NCBI RefSeq assembly: GCF_046244385.1
Contig: NZ_CP176366.1
Span: forward strand, 2,356,001 to 2,420,000
Reading direction: 5' to 3'
DNA from: Methanospirillum stamsii
GTDB taxonomy: Archaea; Halobacteriota; Methanomicrobia; Methanomicrobiales; Methanospirillaceae
Length of the DNA stretch: 64,000 nucleotides
In this document: in pieces, positions 53,759 through 62,019 of the stretch
Layout of the letters: every line of letters begins with the position of its first letter
Numbering within the stretch: the first letter of the stretch is position 1
The notes under the pieces: generated by a model
The model's input: the letters and a program-made list of their open reading frames with translations, nothing else
Database searches by the model: none
Told to the model about the DNA's origin: nothing
Made by a program: the position numbers and the translations under genes

Positions 53759-54043
53759 TCATGCAAAAACCGTTTCCTTAATAATTCTGTCTTTCAATCT
53801 GGATTTTATACTATCCTCAATGACAAGATCAACCCTATTTCCAAACTTATCTTCCAGAAAAAATTTTAGATCCATATAATTATCGAAGGTCTCTTTTCCT
53901 TCCTCAAAGGTGACAAGGATATCAATATCACTTCCCGGAGATGCATTACCGGTAATCTGTGAGCCAAAAACACCAATACGCGATATTCCAAATCTTCTTT
54001 TTAGATCCGGAAGCATAATATTGATTTCCCTAAGTACATCCAT
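53759..54043 (-). CDS. Solitary MntA-like nucleotidyltransferase
   Basis: The 94-residue protein has RIGVFGSQITGNASPGSDID, so GS and the DxD pair are intact, and ends KDRIIKETVFA. It is a close relative of the protein at 41844 (shared EEGKETFDNYMDLKFFLEDKF-like region). There is no HEPN gene next to it. An approximately 35-bp sequence downstream (53703-53738) recurs upstream at 54170-54205. Confidence 0.75.
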   Translation of the reverse strand: MDVLREINIMLPDLKRRFGISRIGVFGSQITGNASPGSDIDILVTFEEGKETFDNYMDLKFFLEDKFGNRVDLVIEDSIKSRLKDRIIKETVFA

Positions 54044-54329
54044 TGAGTATCTGCCTGTTTAATGAATTCAGAAAGTAAGGTATAACATGAATATTTCTTC
54101 TCTATAGTGATAATAGATCTCCCGGTAATCAGATAAAATAAATCGACCTCATACTATGACATATCAGAATTATCACACATAATTGAAGCATAAGAGGTTC
54201 TTCTCATTATTCCAGGCAAAGGTCATCAGTTGTAAAGAAGACGGCCTTTCTCTTTGAAAAAAAATAACGGGCATCTTATCGACAACTTACTATATCTGAA
54301 AAGATATGGCTCCATATCAAAAAGTCAGA
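54044..54329. other. Degenerate spacer with short repeat
   Basis: No intact gene. The stretch around 54170-54205 (ATTATCACACATAATTG to AGAGGTTCTT) repeats 53703-53738 with a few differences, which suggests a local duplication of the region between the two small genes. Confidence 0.35.
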
Positions 54330-54822
54330 GATATTCGGTGCTCTCAATAACCCATCCATCAGAAACGTATATTGGGACCGCCACCTTTACCAGCCGCTCC
54401 TTGCCGCCTGGACCGGAAAAATGAGATCCTCACCATACAACCTCTTGGAATAAACGAGGGAGAAGAACAGTTTGTCCGGGACCTTTCCGGATACTTAACA
54501 TCTGAAAAGACCGGTACTCCGGGTATGAATGCTTCCTCCTCCAAAGCTATGCACGGCTGGGAGTCGGACTCTTCGAAACCGCTTGACTTTTATCCGGACT
54601 TACATCTTCTGGATGATACGGGAGGGCCACCAACAGGTAGTCTTTTTAGACCCGCATGGACTTGCACACGACACAGATAAAGACCGGGAGAAACAAAACC
54701 TCTGCAAAAACATCAGAAAAGAGTACGAACCCTTCATCCAGAGCAGGTTAAAAGAGAAAGGAATTCCAACCGAGATACTCCTTGATGCGTATAACATCTA
54801 TTCCAACTCTCGATTATTTTAA
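54330..54822 (+). pseudogene. DEAD/DEAH (type III res-like) helicase C-terminal remnant
   Basis: Reading across frames gives YWDRHLYQPLLAAWTGK, then NEILTIQPLGINEGEEQFVR, DLSGYLTSEKTG and FWMIREGHQQVVFLDPHGLA, then HDTDKDREKQNLCKNIRKEY. The last block is typical of the C-terminal part of large helicase/restriction subunits. At least three frame changes are needed (for example in an A run near 54420). The N-terminal helicase part is absent. Confidence 0.5.
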
Positions 54823-54846
54823 CGTTCTAACTAGAAAATTTTAAAG

Positions 54847-55249
54847 TTATAACTCCATCCATTTTTTAGTAATGAATGAAAACCGGTTAAAATCATTATC
54901 TTCGGAAATCAGATGCCTGCATCCTGCAAGAAAGGCTGTTGCAGCATGCAGTGCATCCCTGGGATTTATACGGAATTCTGTAAGGAGTTGATGTGCTGAT
55001 ATTATTACTTTTTCATCAACCGGAATAAATTTCAGGTTAGCAATATAGAAATATTTCAGACAATTTTACCGCATCTTCATGAGAAAACTCTTTTTTGATT
55101 TTATAGAAGTATTCATCAAAGGTAAGATATGAGGTGCATGCAGATACCGATCCATTTTCAATCATGGAAATTACCGATCTACACCATTCACCTTTTACTC
55201 CAGAGTCACCTGATGCATAAATGACCATGTTGGAATCAAGGTAATACAT
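54847..55249 (-). pseudogene. VapC-type PIN toxin, frameshifted
   Basis: From ATG 55249 the frame reads MYYLDSNMVIYASGDSGVKG and continues to ILEDAVKLSEIFLYC-type sequence before a stop. One base over, it resumes as ANLKFIPVDEKVIISAHQLL, NPRDALHAATAFLAG and LISEDNDFNRFSFITKKW. Put together it is a full PIN domain homologous to the intact VapC at 63519. A single frameshift near 55060 kills it, and the antitoxin just upstream is intact. Confidence 0.8.
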
Positions 55250-55252
55250 AAT

Positions 55253-55501
55253 TTATCCGACTCTCTCATGGAGCATTTCATCATAATCACTATCAGAATC
55301 AATGTTTAATATCCGATTATGTTGATGTGCAAACTGAGAAAATTTACTGGAGGCCTTTCTTTCTGATGGAATAATATGTATAGAATCATCCTGCTCATAG
55401 AGAAAAATTTTTTTTCCGGGAAAAAGATCCAGGTTTCTTCTCATCTTATCGGGAATAATTATCTCTCCATTTTCTCCAATAATCACTTCAATCATATTCA
55501 T
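55253..55501 (-). CDS. AbrB/SpoVT-type VapB antitoxin
   Basis: The 82-residue protein has the swapped-hairpin DNA-binding start MIEVIIGENGEIIIPDKMRR (residues 3-22) and NLDLFPGKKIFLYEQDD, followed by a toxin-binding acidic tail (DSDYDEMLHERVG). It lies 3 bases upstream of the frameshifted VapC. AbrB-type VapB proteins bind the operon promoter and the toxin. Confidence 0.8.
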   Translation of the reverse strand: MNMIEVIIGENGEIIIPDKMRRNLDLFPGKKIFLYEQDDSIHIIPSERKASSKFSQFAHQHNRILNIDSDSDYDEMLHERVG

Positions 55502-55681
55502 GGGACTTAGTATACTAGATTTGCGTTTGATGTATTATTATTACCTGTCCTGGGTAAGAACTACTATCCTGCATTATAGAGGGTGTTGTTTGACAAATGC
55601 TTTGAAAAATTCCTTTCGCCCCTTTCTTACCAGAATCACTCCGATTGAGTGAAGTGAAAAATCACTGATGACACAGTCTGT

Positions 55682-55730
55682 CAAGGGTATCTTTAAACAT
55701 ATTCACCTCTTGTTAACCAAGTAACCGGAT
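55682..55730 (+). repeat. 49-bp direct repeat, copy 2
   Basis: Second copy of the sequence at 53657-53705. On the minus strand it offers the same ribosome-binding site and an ATG (MFKDTLDRL) but the gene that should follow is lost, so this is the 5' scar of a second LGPVD-family copy. Confidence 0.7.
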
Positions 55731-55760
55731 AGATATCGATTTAACACGGTATGATCCCTT

Positions 55761-55898
55761 CATGAGATGGCCCAACAAATAAGAAAAAAACATAATGATC
55801 GGTTTCGTGAAATTCTTACCCGGCATATGCCCCGGTGGCAGATGTACCGGAATGAACTGAACGAGGCACCGTTAGGGCACGATGATTGGCAGGAATGA
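55761..55898 (+). pseudogene. YgjP/DUF45-type metallopeptidase, C-terminal scrap
   Basis: The frame reads HEMAQQIRKKHNDRFREILT then RHMPRWQMYRNELNEAPLG. This matches the end of YgjP-like proteins, where HELAH binds zinc; here the second His is Gln. Everything upstream is missing. A 43-codon product from ATG 55767 is possible but would be inactive. Confidence 0.55.
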
Positions 55899-55928
55899 TC
55901 CTGGTTTCGAATAAAAAGTAAAATGAGT

Positions 55929-57671
55929 TTACTCTTTTTTCACCGTTACCTTCTTTCCCTGCAACGTAACGGCAAGTTTTACTATCTTCTCCATGGGTAC
56001 CCCTGCATGGAGCAAAGCAGCCATATACTCCTTCTCCCGTATCTGGGCCAAACCATCAGATGCTGCTTTCACTCCGTCTCCCTCCTTTTTTACACTCTTA
56101 AATTCGATAATGTACCCGATTGAATATGATCCGGTCTTCGGGATCATGAGGATGTCGGCCCTGCCATATCCCGCTTCGACATTGGATCGAATTTCATATA
56201 CATTCCGAAGATTTGCGAGCAGCCCAAGAACGAAAGCATGAAAGACAGCCTCAGGGAGTTTTGCCACATCATACACACTCACAAGGCCCAGGATCAGATC
56301 GGAAAGCGTCTGCTCGAGGACAGAAGGGGTCTTATTCTCGAGAAAAAAAGAGATAAAATCTTTAATCCCGGCACTAATAGTTCCAGTTTCATATAACCGA
56401 TTCACAAACTGCCGGTATGCAAGAAAAATCTCCCGATTTGGAATAGAAAGGGCATACGTTAGAAGATTTGGATCATATTCTGCAAATTTTGGGTCATCTG
56501 CCTTCAGGTAACCAGAATAATAGAGTAAACTCCAGATATTTACCGGATTTTTTCCGATATCTCCAAAGGTAATATTCTCAGAGAGAGGATATCTAAGTTC
56601 CTCCCCGGAAAGCAACAACTCAAGATCCCGTTTTATCAAAAGCCCCCCTGATGTAAGTTCCTCATATACGAGGGCGTTCGAAGAAGTATTCAGCCATTTC
56701 GGAGACGGAGGGTTTGGAATTGCCTGAATATAACTGATAAGAGACCAGGGGTTGTATATTATGTGACCACCAAACGAATATCCATCAAACCAGTCCCGGA
56801 TGATGTCTGCATGGCCTTCGACCTCAAAAGCGGTCAGAATACGGGAAACCTCCTGCTCGGTAAACCCGAATTTATCTGCATAGGGGCCGATCATAAGCGG
56901 GCTTGCGACATCCAGATTGTTGAGATCAGAAAAGATGGACTCTTTGGCAATTCGAAGAATTCCGGTGATGACAGCACGGTAGAGAACCTGGCCCTGCTCC
57001 GGTTTTAATCCTGCTCCAAGCCATGATCGCATGAAATCCGTCATTTCATTGTAATATCCCTTGGAAAAGGCTTCTATCATGGGGGAGTCATACTCGTCTA
57101 TAAGGACGATGACCGGCTTTTTGTAAAAGTGGTAGCAGTGAGAGATAAGTTCTTTCAGGCTGTTATAAAGTTCATGTTCTGGTGATTCCTCCTTACAAAT
57201 ACGAAGATACCGGTCCCTGATCGCTTCAGGTAAGGATTCACTAATTGGTAAAAATTCTCTGTATAATCTCCCAATCTCAGCTTTTGTTGCCTTGATAAAG
57301 TGATCATACGAATCTCTTTTAAGATCCTTTAAGCTAATAAAAATAACAGGATATTGTCCCTGATGCTTCATATATTCAGGGTAATCAGCAATAGCACACG
57401 AATCAAAAAGGTAGGCACGGCTCTCCTCTGATCGTTCAAAGAAGTACCGCATCATCGTCATATTGAGGGTCTTACCAAAACGCCGGGGGCGTGGAATGAG
57501 GGTTACTTCGTTTCCATCAATTATCTCTTTGATAAAGAGAGTTTTATCAACAAAATATCCCCCTTCGTCACATAATTTTTTAAAATCGTCAGTACCTACC
57601 CGGAATTTCTTAATCATACAGTCCCTGTCTATGGTATATTCTTTCTTTTTCCCAGTCATATGCCTTTTCAT
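55929..57671 (-). CDS. AAA-ATPase-like / PD-(D/E)XK protein, divergent member
   Basis: The 580-residue protein shares the architecture of the tandem copies: YFVDKTLFIKEIIDG, PRPRRFGKTLNMTMMRYFFE, VIVLIDEYDSPMIEAF, VITGILRIAKESIFSDLNNL and, at the C-terminus, GRADILMIPKTGSYSIGYIIEFK. Overall it is only distantly related to them. A later in-frame start MIKKFRVGTDDF (57617) is possible. It is divergent to the TPR gene, with 87 bases between. Confidence 0.8.
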   Translation of the reverse strand: MKRHMTGKKKEYTIDRDCMIKKFRVGTDDFKKLCDEGGYFVDKTLFIKEIIDGNEVTLIPRPRRFGKTLNMTMMRYFFERSEESRAYLFDSCAIADYPEYMKHQGQYPVIFISLKDLKRDSYDHFIKATKAEIGRLYREFLPISESLPEAIRDRYLRICKEESPEHELYNSLKELISHCYHFYKKPVIVLIDEYDSPMIEAFSKGYYNEMTDFMRSWLGAGLKPEQGQVLYRAVITGILRIAKESIFSDLNNLDVASPLMIGPYADKFGFTEQEVSRILTAFEVEGHADIIRDWFDGYSFGGHIIYNPWSLISYIQAIPNPPSPKWLNTSSNALVYEELTSGGLLIKRDLELLLSGEELRYPLSENITFGDIGKNPVNIWSLLYYSGYLKADDPKFAEYDPNLLTYALSIPNREIFLAYRQFVNRLYETGTISAGIKDFISFFLENKTPSVLEQTLSDLILGLVSVYDVAKLPEAVFHAFVLGLLANLRNVYEIRSNVEAGYGRADILMIPKTGSYSIGYIIEFKSVKKEGDGVKAASDGLAQIREKEYMAALLHAGVPMEKIVKLAVTLQGKKVTVKKE

Positions 57672-57758
57672 CAGTAATACTATTGAATTCCACCAGGCTT
57701 TATAGTGAATAGAGAAATGGTTAAAGGATAAGGGTATTGATTTAAATGGTTTGGGAAA

Positions 57759-59675
57759 ATGCCACTCATAAAAAATTCACCGAGAAAGAAAATTGGAGAT
57801 CTTCTGCAAAAAGCCATAAATCTCCACTCTCAGGACAGAAATCAGGAAGCATTGAAACTTATCAATCAGGCATACAATCTTGCTCCAAACGATCCATTTA
57901 TTCTTACTCTTCAGGGATGTATTCAGCTCAGATGTGGCCTTTTTTCTGAAGCAGCCGAATCCTGCAGGAAAGCACTCCGGATTAACCCTACAGAGTATGA
58001 TGCGTATCTGTATCTGGGATTATCGCAATTAGAAGGAAAAGATTATCAAAACGGTATCGAGAGCCTGAATACCTACCTGAAACATAAATCGGATTCATCA
58101 TATGCCTGGAATGGACTTGGGGTTGCCTTTCTTAATACCGGTCAGTATACGGATGCGGCTTTAGCATTTGAGAAGGCTTCAGGTTTAAAAGGGAATAGCG
58201 GCCGGAATATACCTTCATACCTTGAAGCCCTGAGCCATACGCTCGAACCATCTGATCTCCTGGTTCGTATTAACACGTTTCTTGAAAAGGATCCCAATAA
58301 TATAAAAATTCTTGAGCAGAGGAATATCTGTCTTCGTCATCTGGGGAGATGTGACGAAGCCAAAGTCTGTGAGGATAGGTTAATTCATCTTATCAAAACC
58401 TCAAAAATCAGGTGTATTGAACGAATTGAGATGCTTGTCAGGAATGGAAAATTTGAGGATGCTAAAGAACTTCTTTCATCCCTCACGAAGGAGGAGAGAA
58501 ATCAGGAAGGAGGACTATATTATAGAGGGTTTATTGAACTTCAGACCGGAGAGAATAAAAAGGCAATAGAGATCCTCTCTTCTGGAGCGAAGCAGTACCC
58601 TCACAACGCATTTTTTTATTGTTTTCTTGGAATGGCATATTTTCGGGAGGGAGATTTCGAAAAAGCATTAGATTCGCTGAAAAAAGCGGAGATGAAAATA
58701 ACTCTTCCCTGGACGTATCGTGTGCTTCAATGTCAGGTTTTAATGACCCTGACAAGGTATGATGAAGCGAAGGCAATTTTCGAATCAGAAGATGCATTTT
58801 CAGAAAAATCCCCTTTACTCTATGATATGGCTCACACTCTTTCCAATAATCGACTCCCTGATCAGGCACTGATTGCCGCACAATGGTATGCGAAAACTCA
58901 TCCGAATGAGAAGAATGGATGGAAACTTCTTGGAAAAATATATGAAGACCTCGAACTTTTTCAGGAGGCAGAAGAGGCATACCGGAAAGGATTAGAGATT
59001 GCTCCTGATAATGAAGATCTCCTCCTCTCATTGGCATCCGTTCTTGAAGAACAAGAGGAGTATGAGGATTCCCTGGAGATAATTGAAGGTGTTCTCGAAA
59101 AAAACCCGAAAAATTATGATGCTCTTATCCATAAAGGATATGTTCTTGGTCTTCTGGAAGAGTATGAGAATGCATATGAAATTTTTGAGTTTTTATCTGG
59201 TGAGTTACCTGATAATGAGGACGTCTGGTGGGATTTAGGATGGATAGAAAGTTGCCGGGACAATCAGAAAGAGGCAATTAAAGCTTATTTAAAGACGATT
59301 GAATTAATTCCGGAAGAACCTGCAATCTGGGATAACCTTGGGTATTGCTACGAGATGACGGGTGAATCAGAGAAAGCAACCGAGGCATATTTCCGTTCAA
59401 TAGAACTCGGATTGGAAGATCCGGAAATGTTTATGAGACTTGCTGATCTGTTGATCTCGGAAGGAAAATATGAAAAATCTCTCGAATTATTTGATCAGAT
59501 AATCACCCTGAAACCTGATGATGAAGAGGTCTGGAAGGTCCGGGCTGATATCCTCTATGAACTGTCACGGTTTTCTGATGCACTGAAGTCAGTGAACACG
59601 GGGTTGGCATTGAATCAGAATAACCGGGATATTATCCGGCTAAAGGGCAAAATCCTGAATAAAATGAAAGGATAA
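57759..59675 (+). CDS. Large tetratricopeptide-repeat protein
   Basis: The 638-residue protein is built of about 16 TPR units throughout, for instance AYNLAPNDPFILTLQGCIQL, CRKALRINPTEYDAYLYLGL, AYRKGLEIAPDNEDLLLSLA and AYFRSIELGLEDPEMFMRLA. No signal peptide, membrane segment or enzymatic domain is seen. Such proteins act as protein-protein scaffolds; the partner is unknown. Start at ATG 57759, with ATTTAAAT just upstream. Confidence 0.85.
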   Translation: MPLIKNSPRKKIGDLLQKAINLHSQDRNQEALKLINQAYNLAPNDPFILTLQGCIQLRCGLFSEAAESCRKALRINPTEYDAYLYLGLSQLEGKDYQNGIESLNTYLKHKSDSSYAWNGLGVAFLNTGQYTDAALAFEKASGLKGNSGRNIPSYLEALSHTLEPSDLLVRINTFLEKDPNNIKILEQRNICLRHLGRCDEAKVCEDRLIHLIKTSKIRCIERIEMLVRNGKFEDAKELLSSLTKEERNQEGGLYYRGFIELQTGENKKAIEILSSGAKQYPHNAFFYCFLGMAYFREGDFEKALDSLKKAEMKITLPWTYRVLQCQVLMTLTRYDEAKAIFESEDAFSEKSPLLYDMAHTLSNNRLPDQALIAAQWYAKTHPNEKNGWKLLGKIYEDLELFQEAEEAYRKGLEIAPDNEDLLLSLASVLEEQEEYEDSLEIIEGVLEKNPKNYDALIHKGYVLGLLEEYENAYEIFEFLSGELPDNEDVWWDLGWIESCRDNQKEAIKAYLKTIELIPEEPAIWDNLGYCYEMTGESEKATEAYFRSIELGLEDPEMFMRLADLLISEGKYEKSLELFDQIITLKPDDEEVWKVRADILYELSRFSDALKSVNTGLALNQNNRDIIRLKGKILNKMKG

Positions 59676-59738
59676 GGGAATAAAATAATCCTCAATTTTT
59701 ACCCCCTGGCTATGCATGGTTACATAAACTCATGTGAA

Positions 59739-60008
59739 TTAATCCCCACATGGCATTTTATTCTGTTCTTCCTGAACAAACTTATTTTGTATCTGTTCAG
59801 TTTTATAGCAATCTCGAATGAACTCTGCAACAGGTGTCTTTTTTGATTTCGAAAAACTGTTTCCTATTTCATAGAGAACAGCATCAGTAATCCATATTTG
59901 TTGATACTGAAAAAGATCGTGAGATATCGCTAATGCTTTTTGATGATATTTATCCTCCGGTGTAAACATTGCAATCACAAAGGAAGTATCAATAAACACC
60001 GATTTCAT
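59739..60008 (-). pseudogene. PIN-domain toxin, C-terminally truncated
   Basis: The 89 codons start MKSVFIDTSFVIAMFTPEDK and contain ITDAVLYEIGNSFSK, the first catalytic Asp and the middle Glu of a PIN domain. After CYKTEQIQ the sequence leaves the family and ends with unrelated codons, so the last third with the other acidic residues is missing. The truncation point abuts the 3' end of the TPR gene. The antitoxin upstream is intact, overlapping by 4 bases. Confidence 0.65.
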
Positions 60009-60247
60009 TCTGTATTTCTACTCTTTTTGGGTGTTCCATAGAGATAATGATCATGTTCTTCAGAAAAGTCTGAAGGACCAGAAATTGTTCCTGCATTTTG
60101 TATTAAAAATTCTATTGTATGAACTGGTTTTTCAGAGGATTTTTTTTCCACTGTTAAGAGATATTCAGTATTTGGCTCCAGATCAAGTGGTTCATGTACT
60201 TTGAATGATGAACCATCATAAATCGCTTTCACTGTTATTGCTCCCAT
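60005..60247 (-). CDS. DUF104/AF2212-like antitoxin
   Basis: The 80-residue protein begins MGAITVKAIYDGSSFKVHEP and LDLEPNTEYLLTVEKK, the beta-barrel start of small archaeal antitoxins paired with PIN toxins. Its end overlaps the truncated PIN gene by 4 bases. The toxin seems inactive, so it is an orphan in effect. Confidence 0.65.
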   Translation of the reverse strand: MGAITVKAIYDGSSFKVHEPLDLEPNTEYLLTVEKKSSEKPVHTIEFLIQNAGTISGPSDFSEEHDHYLYGTPKKSRNTE

Positions 60248-60660
60248 TATTCACCTCTGATAATCTCAATAAATTTTGGTTTGGAGTATATCCGGATAAT
60301 AATATCATTATTTTCCAATCACATAAATTAATGTGTTTGATTGGATCATTTCAGGTTTTGTTTTTTTCTTTGAGAAATTATCGGGATCTCAATTTGCCCT
60401 GGTTCAGATGATCTTATCTTTCATTATGTCAAATCAGATACTTTTTCACCGTCTTTTACATCTGAAATCCCCGGATACCGGAAAGCGACATATATTATTG
60501 AGCATCAAAGGACCTCACAATTTCTCTATCCATCGCTCATCAAACCCAGCGGTTCCCTAAACCCTGTCCTCTCCTCCTCCCGATTGCCATTCGTTTTCCT
60601 GGACATATATACTCTCGTCCAATACTGTATGTCACACCTGTGACAGGGGAAACATCGAAC
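60248..60660. promoter_or_regulatory. Control region of the 60.7-61.9 kb cluster
   Basis: The distal part has no recognisable gene. Near the cluster CATATATAC (60604-60612) can act as a TATA box. TGTCACACCTGTGACA (60630-60645) is a perfect inverted repeat around CC, lying about where transcription would start, and AGGGGA precedes the ATG at 60661. The palindrome is a good operator candidate. Confidence 0.55.
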
Positions 60661-61164
60661 ATGGCAGATTTTGTAACTAAATCAACCGTAAAAAGTGCAG
60701 AACGGGTTCTCGCCAGCCCGTTTGCAAGTAAGGAAGCAATGAACACCATCGTCAGTGGCATTATCACCGACAATCCATGGAACTGCACACCCTATACCTC
60801 CGGAGGAGAGACCCTTTCGGCAGTCCAGAAGAGTTCCGAGTATTACACCGGAAAGGTGGTATACGAGAACACGGAAGGAAAACAGGTCGGGTATGTAACC
60901 ATACGGGCCGGAACATCCGGAGCATTTGACACCCTCGTTTCAACCGTGCTTGCCAATACCGCAATGGCAAGTGCAATGGGCGGGACTGCATCTCATGACA
61001 GTTCGGAGGACAGTTTTTCAGTCACCCTGAAATGTCACACCGAAACCGGAGAACTCTATAACGTCGCCTTCAAACGTGACCGGGTGAGTATCTCCAGTTT
61101 CGAATCAGACAGCATCCTGACCGCCATAGAAACCTGGGCCGACACTGTTCCTGCTCTGGCCTGA
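60661..61164 (+). CDS. Unknown soluble protein, first gene of cluster
   Basis: I start it at ATG 60661 (MADFVTKSTVKSAERVLASP), preceded by AGGGGA; an upstream in-frame ATG at 60640 lies in the operator. The 167-residue protein contains a Gly/Ala/Ser-rich segment (ANTAMASAMGGTASHDSSED) and no membrane helix. I do not recognise a family. Codon use is more GC-rich than in the neighbours. Confidence 0.55.
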   Translation: MADFVTKSTVKSAERVLASPFASKEAMNTIVSGIITDNPWNCTPYTSGGETLSAVQKSSEYYTGKVVYENTEGKQVGYVTIRAGTSGAFDTLVSTVLANTAMASAMGGTASHDSSEDSFSVTLKCHTETGELYNVAFKRDRVSISSFESDSILTAIETWADTVPALA

Positions 61165-61198
61165 TTCCTTCTCTTTTCTTTTTTCCGGGAAGTGAGAA

Positions 61199-61750
61199 AT
61201 GAATCGGATATATGCCCTCACGGGCATTTTTTGTCTGCTGGTAACCGGATTTGCCGCTCAGGATTCGATATCGTCCAGTATTGTTTGTGACGGGGCATCA
61301 TGGGTCTCTTCGTCGGTTATCAGCCAGGGTCAGACCTATGCAGCACATCTCTTTACCACCGATATCGCAGCATTATTCCGGAACCTTGAGGTAAAAGACA
61401 ATGGAGAGGTCCGGACAAGCACCAATGCCCGGTCTTCCGGGCCAATCGGAATGGATGAGTATACCACCCAAAATTCCGGCATAGCAGGAGAGCAAAACCT
61501 CTGTGTATTCAGCCTTCCGGAGAGCAACACTCCCTCTGATTCGAAGATCTGGTATACGGGACTGATGAAGTCCGGACAGTATGTATCGACCAGGGATCTT
61601 ATTCCGGGAAATGATGCCGTTACCATGGTAAACGGGTCAGGTATCATACTGGTAAGGGCAGAGTCACGGGATTTGAACCGGACGATAACTCATGACAGTG
61701 ATGCTATCGGCAACCTCAATCTGACCGAGGGGATACGTTTCGGAGGATAA
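61199..61750 (+). CDS. Unknown secreted protein
   Basis: The 183-residue protein has a clear signal peptide (about 1-20, RIYALTGIFCLLVTGFAAQD) and an exported body of beta type with many Ser, Thr and Asn. It contains two Cys after the signal. It starts 34 bases after the previous gene and its stop is followed directly by the next ATG, so the three genes form one operon. No family recognised. Confidence 0.6.
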   Translation: MNRIYALTGIFCLLVTGFAAQDSISSSIVCDGASWVSSSVISQGQTYAAHLFTTDIAALFRNLEVKDNGEVRTSTNARSSGPIGMDEYTTQNSGIAGEQNLCVFSLPESNTPSDSKIWYTGLMKSGQYVSTRDLIPGNDAVTMVNGSGIILVRAESRDLNRTITHDSDAIGNLNLTEGIRFGG

Positions 61751-61924
61751 ATGAGTGTTGATAGTATAATCGGGTATATCTCAATTCTGGTTTCTGTCAT
61801 AAACGGGATTGGCACCTTATACCTCTATATCCGGCATATCCGGAGTGCACAGGATGTATTCTGTTATCTCCGGGCTGATGAATCCGGGGAGGTGGAGGTG
61901 ATAGATAATCTGGTCCGGAGATAA
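61751..61924 (+). CDS. Small single-span membrane protein
   Basis: A 57-residue frame starts at the base after the previous stop: MSVDSIIGYISILVSVINGI then GTLYLYIRHIRSAQDVFCYL. Residues 5-27 form one membrane helix, with a charged C-terminal tail (ADESGEVEVIDNLVRR). It was short enough to be missed by length cut-offs. Its tight coupling to a secreted protein suggests a joint role at the cell surface. Confidence 0.55.
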   Translation: MSVDSIIGYISILVSVINGIGTLYLYIRHIRSAQDVFCYLRADESGEVEVIDNLVRR

Positions 61925-62019
61925 AACAGGAGATAATCCTGTCTTTTTTATATTCCTGCTGATGACGGTACCATGACGGAGATATCATTAAATAACCCGG
62001 GATTTAGGGAGAATTCAGA

